A stretch of 8,671 nucleotides of DNA from CAZCWX01 sp964502465 (GTDB lineage Bacteria > Desulfobacterota > Binatia > Bin18). This document shows positions 1-5,779 of this stretch, piece by piece. The DNA is taken from positions 1 to 8,671 of the forward strand of contig CAZCWX010000412.1 of assembly GCA_964502465.1 (NCBI GenBank), written 5' to 3'. Every line of letters begins with the position of its first letter. The first letter of the stretch is position 1. The notes under the pieces are model-generated. The model made no database searches and was not told the origin of the DNA. It saw nothing but the letters and a program-made list of their open reading frames with translations. Made by a program: the position numbers and the translations under genes.

Positions 1-629
1 GCCGCGCCAGCGGCGAAGTCGAAGAGCACGCTGGGCACGAGTCTGCTGGTCTTCGACTTCGCTGCGCTCCGCTCAGGCCGAACGGAGACGGAATCAACCG
101 CGAGTGAGGAAGTGTACGAATCTCGTGTGGTTCGATTTAGCAGGGTGCGTTGTAAGGTGGCGCGTTCCTCTTCAGTGGTTAGAGATGATAACTGCGCCAG
201 CCAGGTAGGCGCATCCTGCGCCAGCACCGCTACTACTTCCGCGCTGCCTGGTGCACGCCCCAGACGGCTCAACGCTTCCAATACGGGCAGATAGGCCTCA
301 CCGGAGCCGTATTGTTCCACACATTGTCCATGGCCAATCCAGAACTCGCGTTGGTGCCCGTGTTCGTGTCTGTACCTGGAGGCAAGACGAGCCAGAAACG
401 CTTCGACCACGCTAGTCTTCCCGATCCCCGGTTCACCAGTGATAAACACTACCTGCCGCTCGCCAGCGAGGGCTTTATCTAAGCAGCGCTGGAGTTGTGT
501 CAGTTCAGCCTCACGACCGACCAGATTAGGGGTTGGGGGTTGGAGGCTGGGTACTGGGTGTTGAGGGTTGGGGGCTGGAGCGGGTGGACCTGGAACGCGA
601 GACGCGAGACTGTCCTTGTCTACTGACTG
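1..629 (-). pseudogene. AAA ATPase module of a winged-helix/ATPase/TPR regulator, fragment without start
   Basis: The minus strand is open from the window edge up to a TAG at 630-632, with no ATG, GTG or TTG before the conserved part. Reading leftwards from 527 it gives NLVGREAELTQLQRCLDKAL, then a Walker A motif GEPGIGKTS (codons near 415-445), then a stretch ending LTTEEERATLQRTLL near 145. This matches the AAA_16-type ATPase core of large regulators that in their full form carry a winged-helix domain, a Pro/Gln linker, the ATPase and C-terminal TPRs. Upstream of the ATPase the frame reads a proline-rich linker (APAPNPQHPVPSLQPPTPN) encoded by simple-sequence DNA, and no DNA-binding domain precedes it. 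Below about 135 the family-like sequence stops and the frame runs into a REP-like hairpin (residues like SVRPERSAAKSK). It therefore lacks a start, the N-terminal domain and most of the ATPase. A genuine gene would need an unseen start, so I call it a remnant. Confidence 0.75.
13..85. repeat. REP-like hairpin element
   Basis: A 13-bp perfect inverted repeat, GCGAAGTCGAAGA (13-25) and TCTTCGACTTCGC (50-62), is separated by 24 bp. It is followed by GCTCAGGCCGAACGG (71-85). The CTTCGAC...GCTCAG...CGAACGG core is shared with the repeat pair at 2196-2271, so these look like copies of one dispersed family. This copy sits where the ATPase fragment loses its family-like sequence. Confidence 0.6.
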
Positions 630-660
630 CTACATGCTGACTGCTGACTCCTGGCAGTAC
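527..660. repeat. Simple-sequence repeat tract encoding a protein linker
   Basis: This stretch is made of short degenerate repeats. From 530 to 580 it is GGGTTGGGGGTTGGAGG-type sequence. From 598 to 610 it is CGCGAGACGCGAGAC-like. From 618 to 650 it is ACTGACTGCT...CTGACTGCTGACTC. On the minus strand the first block encodes the Pro/Gln/Asn-rich linker in front of the ATPase fragment. The same repeat styles recur at 2058-2120, 3842-3923 and 5186-5316. In 632-777, between this tract and the GNAT stop, I recognise no gene or site. Confidence 0.55.
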
Positions 661-777
661 GGAAAGTGGGGAGGAGATCACTTGTTGTCCCTTGTTTTTC
701 GCGAAGATGCAGGCTGGCTCCTCTGTTCCGTCATGCGGAAACAAGAGAACGTCGGTGCCGGGTCCCTTGGTAGAGGG

Positions 778-1224
778 TTATAGTAGTTTCGTCATCAGGT
801 AGCGGTCGTGGTCGACAAATCCCACCTTCCGGTACAAAGCGTGCGCGTTCGTGTTGTCTCGCTCGACTTCAAGATGCAGGGCGCGGACGCCGAATGCACG
901 GCACGCTTCTTCCGCAAAGGCCAGCGCGACCGTGCCGATGCCCTTCCCACGATGACTTTGCCGAACATAGACTTCATCAATGAATGCGTCATAGCCGCCG
1001 TACTCAAAACTGAACCCCAACGTCACAATGAGATAGCCGACGGCTTCTCCATCAGAGAGAATCACCCAGAGCCTGCCCAACGATTCTGTTTCAAGGAATG
1101 CGACCAACACGCGACGCCTTGTCTGTTCCTCGAATGGGAGATGGTCGAAGGCGCAGTATTCTCTCATGAATTGAACGAGTATTTCGGTATCCGTCGACTC
1201 GGCGATTTTGAAGCTTGTTTCCAT
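778..1224 (-). CDS. GNAT-family N-acetyltransferase
   Basis: This 148-aa protein is the usual length for a single GNAT domain, which transfers an acetyl group from acetyl-CoA to an amine. The acetyl-CoA pyrophosphate-binding motif is RGKGIG (residues 92-97), preceded by the beta-4 strand AFIDEVYVRQSH. The C-terminal NTNAHALYRKVGF (residues 124-136) is the conserved helix and strand ending in a GF pair. The start is well supported: AAGGAGGG at 1232-1239 lies 7 bases upstream of the ATG. No signal peptide or membrane segment is visible, so it should be cytoplasmic. Its substrate cannot be read from the sequence, and it could act on a small molecule, a peptide or a protein N-terminus. It stands between two remnants of regulator genes and has no obvious operon partner. 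Confidence 0.9.
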   Translation of the reverse strand: METSFKIAESTDTEILVQFMREYCAFDHLPFEEQTRRRVLVAFLETESLGRLWVILSDGEAVGYLIVTLGFSFEYGGYDAFIDEVYVRQSHRGKGIGTVALAFAEEACRAFGVRALHLEVERDNTNAHALYRKVGFVDHDRYLMTKLL

Positions 1225-1281
1225 GGTGAAACCCTCCTTGATGGATGAGCAAACACTCAGTGTGGCGGTATCAGCGCCTTG

Positions 1282-1539
1282 TTATGCTGACGAGGAACAA
1301 TTGTGTTGTCTCAGTTCCTGCGCAAAGTAGGCGGCCAGTTCTTCCAGGGACGCGAAGTGGATCGTGCGGCCGGAGACCAAATGTTCGACCCGGCCAGCAC
1401 CATAGACCACCCCGCCTCCGAGTTGAGCACGAAATTGCACTACGAACGCCCACTGCGGTGAGAGCAGCGCGTCGGCACTTGCGTGGGCTGTATGGGTTGA
1501 CGATTGCGTTTTTCTCGTGTGTTTGCGCTTGTCTGCCAT
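1282..1539 (-). CDS. Small conserved-looking hypothetical protein
   Basis: Predicted product of 85 aa. The first 25 residues are basic and Ser/Thr-rich (MADKRKHTRKTQSS...), probably disordered. A compact segment follows: FVVQFRAQLGGGVVYGAGRV, then EHLVSGRTIHFASLEELAAYFAQEL. This layout (a beta-strand pair with GRVEHxxSG, then an F-x-SLEEL helix) resembles small uncharacterised proteins I associate with soil and marine proteobacterial genomes. I do not know a function. I chose the ATG at 1537-1539 because the upstream extension to a TTG at 1581 looks non-conserved. Neither start has a clear Shine-Dalgarno, which lowers confidence. It lies 57 bp upstream of the GNAT gene on the same strand, but the GNAT has its own strong ribosome binding site. 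Confidence 0.6.
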   Translation of the reverse strand: MADKRKHTRKTQSSTHTAHASADALLSPQWAFVVQFRAQLGGGVVYGAGRVEHLVSGRTIHFASLEELAAYFAQELRQHNCSSSA

Positions 1540-2057
1540 AGCAGTAGCGTACCACTCTGTATGGTGGAGGACGAGACGCAACTGGTTGAGAAACGGTAGA
1601 GTTTCGGTTGGGTTTCGGTAGAATTTGGCGAGCAGTGTGATAGAAAAGCTCCTGCAGAGGTATAGAAGTCACGTGAAGCTGATCGAACATATTGTCTTCC
1701 CTCCATTTCGACTTGATCCGGCCAATGAACAGTTGTGGCGGGAGCAGGATTTTGCACTCTGGCTATCTGGCGGCATGACGTTGCACGGTTGGGCGTTAGT
1801 AGAAGAAGGATACGAGCGCGAGGGGATCGCCGAGCTTCAGCGGGGTATTCACGATTGGCAGGCTACCGGCGCAGAAATCTGGCTGCCGCTCATGCGCACC
1901 ATATTAGCTGAGGCGCACGGGAAAGCTGGCCAACCACAAGATGGCCTGGCGGTGATCGAAGAGGCGCTCGCTGTCCACCCGAGCAAGTGGGGAGGTCTGG
2001 TACGAGGCGGAGCTGTATCGGCTGAAAGGCGAGATCACGCTCCACCAGTGGAAAGTT

Positions 2058-2120
2058 GAAAGTCAAAAGTCGAAAAGCAAAAAGCAAACTCCGTAACACT
2101 CAGCACCCAACACCCAGCAC
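2058..2120. repeat. Simple-sequence tract within the TPR pseudogene
   Basis: This is a run of AGTCAAAAGTCGAAAAGC-like repeats (about 2060-2088) followed by ACTCAGCACCCAACACCC-like repeats (about 2097-2120). It lies at a protein linker position between two TPR-family segments. The frame changes across it, from frame 3 before to frame 1 after, consistent with length change in a repeat tract. Confidence 0.6.
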
Positions 2121-2146
2121 CGATGAGGCAGAGGCATGTTTTCTCA

Positions 2147-2297
2147 GAAGCTGTTGAAAAATTCCTTAGAGCGTGTCTAAAAGTCGGGCTTCGTGCTTCG
2201 ACAGGCTCAGCACGAACGGCAAATCCTCAACGATTTCCATACCTACCCCGTTCGCCCTGAGCTTGTCGAAGGGTGAACGCGGAGTTTTTCAACACCC
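2147..2297. mobile_element. MITE-like element with terminal inverted repeats and 5-bp target duplication
   Basis: This non-coding element of about 151 bp sits inside the TPR pseudogene. The terminal inverted repeats are TGTTGAAAAATTCC (2152-2165) and GGAGTTTTTCAACA (2281-2294), which pair at 13 of 14 positions. TCTCA occurs on both sides (2142-2146 and 2298-2302), as expected for a target-site duplication. Removing the element plus one TCTCA (156 bp, 52 codons) joins TTT CTC to AAG GCG and restores the reading CFLKAIDIARQQQ, as family members read from memory. Inside are two inverted 24-bp REP arms (2196-2219 and 2248-2271) that match at 21 of 24 positions. There is no transposase, so it would need one supplied in trans. 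Confidence 0.8.
2196..2271. repeat. Inverted REP pair (BIME-like) inside the MITE
   Basis: The left arm begins CTTCGACAGGCTCAGC (from 2196). The right arm ends GAGCTTGTCGAAG (to 2271). The 24-bp arms are separated by 28 bp and can form a long hairpin. The core is shared with the repeat at 51-85. Confidence 0.8.
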
Positions 2298-2540
2298 TCT
2301 CAAGGCGATTGACATCGCACGACAGCAACAGGCGAAGTCAATGGAGCTGCGCGCCGTGATGAGCCTGAGCCGACTGTGGCAACAACAAGGCAAGAAAAAG
2401 GAAGCCCGTCAGCTACTGGCGGAGATCTACGGTTGGTTTACCGAGGGGTTTGACATGGCCGACCTGCGCGACGCTAAAGCGCTGCTTGGCGCGTGGGCGT
2501 GAAAAACCGAGGGAGTCTCGGAGAACTGCGGTAGGGACTT

Positions 2541-2801
2541 CTACCATGGCGAAGGGGGTAATGGCGGTTGATTTTTGGTGATGTCTTCCAAGATGTCCAG
2601 GTACTCGTCATCTGGTTTGGGAATCGTACGGAGGAGGTGGACAAGATCAGCAACAGTGCGAACCACTGGGCGGGCCGGGACAATCTGACAGATCGGCTCG
2701 CCCCCACGTTCGACGATGAACTCCTCACCACGATACTGCACCCGGTTGAGCAAGTCGGAGAAGGTGCGAGCGGCTTGTGTAGCAGAAATGTGGGTTTTCA
2801 T
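2541..2801 (-). CDS. Phd/YefM-type antitoxin, orphan
   Basis: This 86-aa protein is the normal size for the family. It opens MKTHISATQAARTFSDLLNR and continues with GEEFIVERGGEPICQIVPA (residues 25-43), the Phd/YefM DNA-binding fold that dimerises and represses its own operon. The C-terminal part, after about residue 48, would wrap the toxin and ends PLPPSPW. Such antitoxins are normally followed at once by a PIN-domain (VapC-like) or RelE-like toxin gene. Here only 38 bp separate its stop from the end of the convergent regulator remnant, and no toxin fragment is readable on that strand. The ATG has no Shine-Dalgarno. A TATGAT box 11 bases upstream suggests a very short or absent leader. It may be a relic, or an antitoxin acting on a distant toxin. 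Confidence 0.85.
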   Translation of the reverse strand: MKTHISATQAARTFSDLLNRVQYRGEEFIVERGGEPICQIVPARPVVRTVADLVHLLRTIPKPDDEYLDILEDITKNQPPLPPSPW

Positions 2802-2812
2802 AAAATCTGATT

Positions 2813-2818
2813 ATCATA
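2813..2818 (-). promoter_or_regulatory. Possible -10 box of the antitoxin gene
   Basis: TATGAT on the minus strand ends 11 bases before the antitoxin ATG. I find no convincing -35 at 16-18 bp. Transcription from this box would give a leader of only a few bases, in keeping with the missing ribosome binding site. Confidence 0.3.
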
Positions 2819-2872
2819 TGACTGCCTGTACCGCCACTCTGTAGCGCCCTGGTCAAATGGCCCTCACCCTGA

Positions 2873-2899
2873 CCCTTTCCCGCTTAACGCGGGAGAGGG
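2873..2899. repeat. REP-like hairpin between the dehydrogenase and antitoxin genes
   Basis: CCCTTTCCCGC (2873-2883) pairs with GCGGGAGAGGG (2889-2899) around a 5-base loop, with one T-G pair. The preceding CCCTCACCCTGACCC has the look of a widespread intergenic repeat. It lies 3' of the dehydrogenase gene and could stall polymerase or protect the message end. No T-run follows on the minus strand, so I do not call it an intrinsic terminator. Confidence 0.5.
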
Positions 2900-2910
2900 A
2901 GAAATCGATT

Positions 2911-3822
2911 TCATACGATCGGATCATACGGAAACACATCGGTCGTTACATCGAGTTTGTAGAACGAGCCTTTGAACGCCTGGGGGATGACGGCCGCTAC
3001 TTTCTCTGGCGTCCAGCCTTCCATGTCTGCCACTTGACGAATCGGCCGAGGCTGGGAGAAGAGGATGATCTCTTTGGCGCGCACACCAAAGATCTGACCA
3101 GAGATCTCCTGGGCTGCGTCGCTGGCCAGAAATGTCACCAACGGTGCGATCATTCCCGGATCCATTTTCTTGAGTTTCTCTACCCGTGCCTTCTGTGCTT
3201 CAGTCTCGGTAGGAATGGTACCGATCATGCGGGTCCAGGCAAACGGGGCAATACAGTTGGCAGTCGCGCCGTAGCGTCCCAGATCCAACGCAGTGGCCTT
3301 GGTTAGCCCTACGATTCCCATTTTGGCCGCAGCATAGTTTACCTGACCATAGTTCCCAATCAGTCCCGACGTCGAAGTAATGTTAATAATGCGGCCACTT
3401 TTCTGCTGGCGCATATACGGTGCTGCCGCCCGTGTGCACGCGAACGAGCCTTTGAGGTGGACATTGATCACCGCGTCCCATTCTTCTTCGCTCATATTGA
3501 AGATCATGCGGTCACGTAGAATACCGGCATTGTTCACAACGATGTCGATGCGGCCGAATTTTTCCAGGGCGGTACCGATGATCTTTTCGCCCCCAGCCAG
3601 GCTCGCCACTGAATCATAATTCGAGACCGCTGAGCCCCCAGCCGCAGTAATTTCAGCAACCACCTTGTCAGCGGGTGTTGTATCGTGTCCCTCACCAGTA
3701 GAGGTCCCACCAATGTCATTGACCACCACCTTCGCCCCTTCTTGAGCCAATGACAGTGCGATCCCGCGACCAATACCCCCGCCCGCACCAGTCACCACTG
3801 CAACTTTGTCCTTGAGCATCAT
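2911..3822 (-). CDS. Short-chain dehydrogenase/reductase, MFE-type (3R)-hydroxyacyl-CoA dehydrogenase-like
   Basis: This 303-aa protein has a classical Rossmann SDR core and a C-terminal extension. The cofactor loop is TGAGGGIG (residues 11-18), followed by VVVNDIGG, then NNAG (97-100). The catalytic tetrad is N120, S150, Y163 and K167 (in NYAAAK), with correct Ser-Tyr spacing of 13. Asp near residue 36, after the second strand, favours NAD(H). The segment DIGGTSTGEGHDTTPADKVV and the tail FSQPRPIRQVADMEGWTPE...SFY...DVFPYDP resemble the dehydrogenase part of peroxisomal multifunctional enzyme type 2 and its bacterial stand-alone relatives, which oxidise 3-hydroxyacyl-CoA. TAGGAGG (3831-3837) lies 8 bases before the first of two adjacent ATG codons. 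It follows the thiolase by 106 bp on the same strand and would supply that enzyme's 3-ketoacyl-CoA. The substrate (fatty, branched, steroid side chain or aromatic) is not readable. Confidence 0.9.
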   Translation of the reverse strand: MMLKDKVAVVTGAGGGIGRGIALSLAQEGAKVVVNDIGGTSTGEGHDTTPADKVVAEITAAGGSAVSNYDSVASLAGGEKIIGTALEKFGRIDIVVNNAGILRDRMIFNMSEEEWDAVINVHLKGSFACTRAAAPYMRQQKSGRIINITSTSGLIGNYGQVNYAAAKMGIVGLTKATALDLGRYGATANCIAPFAWTRMIGTIPTETEAQKARVEKLKKMDPGMIAPLVTFLASDAAQEISGQIFGVRAKEIILFSQPRPIRQVADMEGWTPEKVAAVIPQAFKGSFYKLDVTTDVFPYDPIV

Positions 3823-3841
3823 GGATCATTCCTCCTATGAG

Positions 3842-3923
3842 AGCGATCAGCCATCAGCAAGGCAAGGAAAAACTGAGAGCTATTTCGTATCCCTCTTTGT
3901 TTTTTCGCTGAAAGCTGATCGCT
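3842..3923. repeat. Simple-sequence inverted repeat in the thiolase-dehydrogenase gap
   Basis: AGCGATCAGC (3842-3851) and GCTGATCGCT (3914-3923) form a perfect 10-bp inverted repeat with a 62-bp spacer. Flanking bases (CCATCAGC, GCTGAAAGCTGATCGCTGAGAG) are degenerate AGCTGA-like repeats of the same style as at 618-650 and 5186-5316. The tract fills most of the 106-bp gap between the two genes. Confidence 0.55.
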
Positions 3924-3928
3924 GAGAG

Positions 3929-5095
3929 TTACGGCTGTCCCAGAATCGCCACGCACGACACCGCGCCTGGTCCACCCACATTGTGCACTAAACCAATCTT
4001 GGGATCTTTCACCTGACGCGGGCCCCCTTGCCCTCGCAGTTGGGTCACGATCTCGTAGACCATACGCACGCCGCTGGCACCGATGGGGTGACCAAATGAC
4101 TTGAGCCCACCACTGGGATTGATAGGGATGTCACCATCAAGCGCGGTACGCCCTTCTTCAATCAGCTTGGCGCCTTCCCCTTTTTTCGCAAATCCTAAAT
4201 CCTCGTAGTTGGTGATTTCGGTCCAGGTGAAGCAGTCATGCACTTCGGCAACGTCGATCTCTTTCAGGGGATCCTTAATGCCCGCCATCGCATAGGCCTG
4301 CGCCGCGGCATGCTGGGTGGCACGGAAGCCAAGGTAGTCAAAATGCGGATCCATGAACGGTCTGCCGCTCGTGACTGACAAACCCACGCCTTTGACGAGG
4401 ATATAGTCATCGCGGTACTTCTTGGCGAGGTCGGCCCGGCAGACAATCGCCGCCGCCGCGCCATCTGTTGTTGGGCAACAGTCGTACAGCCCAAACGGAT
4501 AGGCCACGATTGGCGCGGTCAGCACTTCTTCCGGGGTCACTTTCTTTTGCAGGTGCGCCTTGGGATTGAGGGAACCGTTATAATGGTTCTTGACTGAGAC
4601 CTTTGCCAGTGTTTCCCGTGTCAGACCAAAGGTGTGCATGTAGCGGGTCGCAGCCAAAGCAAAGAGGCCAGGCGCAGTCGAGCCGTCGTTGTGATAAGGG
4701 TGAACCCCTTCTCGTGCAATGCCACGCCCGGGACGGTCTTTATATTTTTCGACGCCTAATACCAGCGCAGTATCATACATGCCTGATGCCACTGCCAAAA
4801 CTGCGTGGCGAAAGGCGTCGGTGCCAGTCGCGCAGAAATTCTCGACCCGCGAGATGGGCTTATTGTAGAGACGGAGCGCATCTCCCAGGGATACCGCAGC
4901 CTTGCCGTGCCCCTGGGCTGGCGAATAGGTGCCAAGCCAGGCGGCATCGATTTCTTCGGGGGTGATTTTAGCGTCGTTAAATGCGGCAAACGCCGCCTCG
5001 ACTGCCATTTCTTCATAGCCTTGGTCGAAGTTATCGCCAAATTTAATGCATCCGACACCAATGACGGCAACCTGATCCTTCATCGAATGAGCCAT
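3929..5095 (-). CDS. Thiolase-like acetyl-CoA acetyltransferase (SCP2-thiolase/COG0183 type)
   Basis: This 388-aa protein is the usual thiolase length. The nucleophilic cysteine is C88 in ENFCATGTDA. The two histidine motifs are VHDCF (H286) and GHPIGASG (H336). A C-terminal GGPGAVSC completes the thiolase fold. The HDCF form, rather than NEAF, places it with SCP-2 type thiolases and so-called lipid-transfer thiolases, which cleave or form bulky 3-ketoacyl-CoA esters. Catalytic residues are all present, so it should be active. I start it at the ATG at 5093-5095, because AGGAGGG (5100-5106) lies 4 bases upstream. A further in-frame ATG at 5134 would add 13 residues with no binding site and a non-thiolase sequence. 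The dehydrogenase follows on the same strand, which fits thiolytic cleavage of its 3-keto product. A TTGATC/TATAAG promoter candidate lies just upstream. Confidence 0.92.
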   Translation of the reverse strand: MAHSMKDQVAVIGVGCIKFGDNFDQGYEEMAVEAAFAAFNDAKITPEEIDAAWLGTYSPAQGHGKAAVSLGDALRLYNKPISRVENFCATGTDAFRHAVLAVASGMYDTALVLGVEKYKDRPGRGIAREGVHPYHNDGSTAPGLFALAATRYMHTFGLTRETLAKVSVKNHYNGSLNPKAHLQKKVTPEEVLTAPIVAYPFGLYDCCPTTDGAAAAIVCRADLAKKYRDDYILVKGVGLSVTSGRPFMDPHFDYLGFRATQHAAAQAYAMAGIKDPLKEIDVAEVHDCFTWTEITNYEDLGFAKKGEGAKLIEEGRTALDGDIPINPSGGLKSFGHPIGASGVRMVYEIVTQLRGQGGPRQVKDPKIGLVHNVGGPGAVSCVAILGQP

Positions 5096-5144
5096 GGCTC
5101 CCTCCTGAGATTGTGGGAATTCAAACTCGGTCAATAGCTATCAG

Positions 5145-5174
5145 CTTATACGATGCTGTTCCAGGGAGGATCAA
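5145..5174 (-). promoter_or_regulatory. Candidate sigma-70-type promoter of the thiolase gene
   Basis: On the minus strand TTGATC (5169-5174) is followed after 18 bp by TATAAG (5145-5150), giving a leader of roughly 40 bases before the thiolase ATG. The -35 box lies in the GGAGGATC arm of the adjacent foldback element, so the element edge may contribute to the promoter. This is inference from consensus match only. Confidence 0.4.
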
Positions 5175-5339
5175 GCCCTGATGTAAGCGTTCAGCCGTCA
5201 GCTTTCAGTGAAAATAGGCAAGGCGAAAGGCTCCAGGCGGTAGGCGAAAGAGGCCCCGAAGCCTTCAGCCTCTCGCCTCAACCCTACTGACTGCTGAGAG
5301 CTAATAGCTGAACGCTGGTGCCCTGACGGGCGATCCTCC
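5165..5339. repeat. Foldback (MITE/REP-like) palindromic element
   Basis: Nested inverted repeats define this element. GGAGGATC (5165-5172) matches GATCCTCC (5332-5339). AGCGTTCAGC (5186-5195) matches GCTGAACGCT (5307-5316). AGGCGAAAGGCT (5221-5232) matches AGCCTCTCGCCT (5267-5278) at 11 of 12. The whole tract can fold into one imperfect hairpin. It carries the CAGTCAGC-like and AGGCGAAAGG-like repeats seen elsewhere in the window and no reading frame. It explains most of the 354-bp gap between the thiolase and NIPSNAP genes; the rest holds the thiolase promoter and the NIPSNAP terminator. Confidence 0.65.
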
Positions 5340-5382
5340 TGATCTTTTATCTTTTTCTGGCGCTTCGGCGTAATAGGAAAGA

Positions 5383-5412
5383 AAGAGGGGCGGTTTGTGA
5401 ACCACCCCTCTT
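5383..5412 (-). terminator. Intrinsic terminator of the NIPSNAP gene
   Basis: A 13-bp stem (5383-5395 with 5400-5412) closes a 4-base loop 37 bp past the NIPSNAP stop. The one non-Watson-Crick position is a G-U pair in minus-strand RNA but a C-A mismatch in plus-strand RNA, so the hairpin favours the minus transcript. A pyrimidine run, TTTCTTTCC, follows on that strand. Confidence 0.7.
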
Positions 5413-5449
5413 CCCCAAACAGTCCGGTGAGGCGTAGCGAGGCCGAGGA

Positions 5450-5740
5450 TTACCCGATCGGGAGCTTCGTCAGCATCGTCAGGGTCTCGTCTTCAACAAT
5501 TTCGCTGATCTGTGGTGCAGCCTTGGCCATCTCGGGATCGGACAAAGCCGCTTGCAGGGCTGCGGCATCAGGCAATTCCCAGAGATCAACGACGGTGTTG
5601 AGACGACCAACGGCAGTGGCGTAACTGCCCACGAGCTTCCAGCCGTGCTTGCCTACTACCGGCGTGAGCTTGTTGAGGAGCGCAATGAAGTCCGGGAGCT
5701 TCCCAGGATAGAGTTTGATTGCCGCTTGTAAGTACACCAT
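5450..5740 (-). CDS. NIPSNAP-family protein
   Basis: This is a 96-aa single-domain protein. The pattern VYLQAAIKLYPGKLPDFIALLNKL, then HGWKLVGSYATAVGRLNTVVDLWE, matches the NIPSNAP dimeric alpha/beta-barrel-like fold: a beta strand with a PGK turn, a helix, a K-x-G-W-x-x-VG strand, then the N-x-V-x-x-LWE strand. Members are small ferredoxin-like proteins of mostly unknown role, often beside catabolic genes. The start is the ATG at 5738-5740, with AAAGGAGGG (5748-5756) 7 bases upstream. An in-frame codon at 5788 would add 16 residues without a binding site. It has its own terminator and is separated from the thiolase by 354 bp, so it is probably a single-gene unit even though it lies on the same strand. 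Confidence 0.85.
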   Translation of the reverse strand: MVYLQAAIKLYPGKLPDFIALLNKLTPVVGKHGWKLVGSYATAVGRLNTVVDLWELPDAAALQAALSDPEMAKAAPQISEIVEDETLTMLTKLPIG

Positions 5741-5779
5741 AGTGATCCCTCCTTTAAGTTGTAGATTAGTGACAACTTC

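Larger units (their letters stand above)
1673..2502 (+). pseudogene. Decayed winged-helix/ATPase/TPR regulator, internally deleted and MITE-interrupted
   Basis: From a GTG at 1673 the frame reads VFPPFRLDPANEQLWR, the typical opening of an OmpR-type winged-helix domain. It then passes directly to EQDFALWLSGGMTLHGWALVEEG, which belongs to the C-terminal TPR region of these regulators. The rest of the winged helix and the whole ATPase are missing. Further damage is visible. A frameshift near 1975-1980 moves the family-like sequence into another frame (EVWYEAELYRLKGEITLHQ, from 1992). A TAA at 2094-2096 ends that frame within a Lys/Ser/Gln linker of simple-sequence DNA. The third frame resumes at DEAEACFL (2122-2145), and a MITE-like element then brings a TGA at 2155. 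After the element the family-like end resumes, KAIDIARQQQ... through LLAEIYGWFTEGFD to ALLGAWA, stopping at 2500-2502. A GTG at 2173 inside the element could in principle start a 109-aa product, but I see no case for expression. Confidence 0.85.

Noticed and set aside
808..1248. Plus-strand open frame of 146 codons
   Set aside because: It is antisense to the GNAT gene, which has clear motifs and a strong ribosome binding site. The antisense product has no recognisable features.
1271..1757. Two longer minus-strand frames around the small hypothetical gene and the start of the regulator remnant
   Set aside because: Their products are Arg/Ser/Pro-rich with no domain pattern, while the overlapping frames at 1282-1539 (-) and 1673 onward (+) show family-like sequence.
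2873..2899. Intrinsic terminator of the dehydrogenase gene
   Set aside because: The hairpin is good but no T-run follows on the minus strand, and its flanks look like a dispersed intergenic repeat.
2857..3306. Plus-strand frame of 149 codons at the 3' end of the dehydrogenase
   Set aside because: It is a shadow of the SDR gene and begins inside a REP-like hairpin.
5096..5134. Upstream ATG giving the thiolase 13 more residues
   Set aside because: There is no ribosome binding site before it, and the strong AGGAGGG at 5100-5106 would lie inside the coding region. The ATG at 5095 fits family length.
4603..5137. Plus-strand frames of 110-120 codons across the thiolase
   Set aside because: They are antisense shadows. 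The minus strand has all thiolase motifs in one frame.
5165..5339. CRISPR array or tandem repeat array
   Set aside because: The repeats are inverted and degenerate, with no constant repeat length or spacer spacing.
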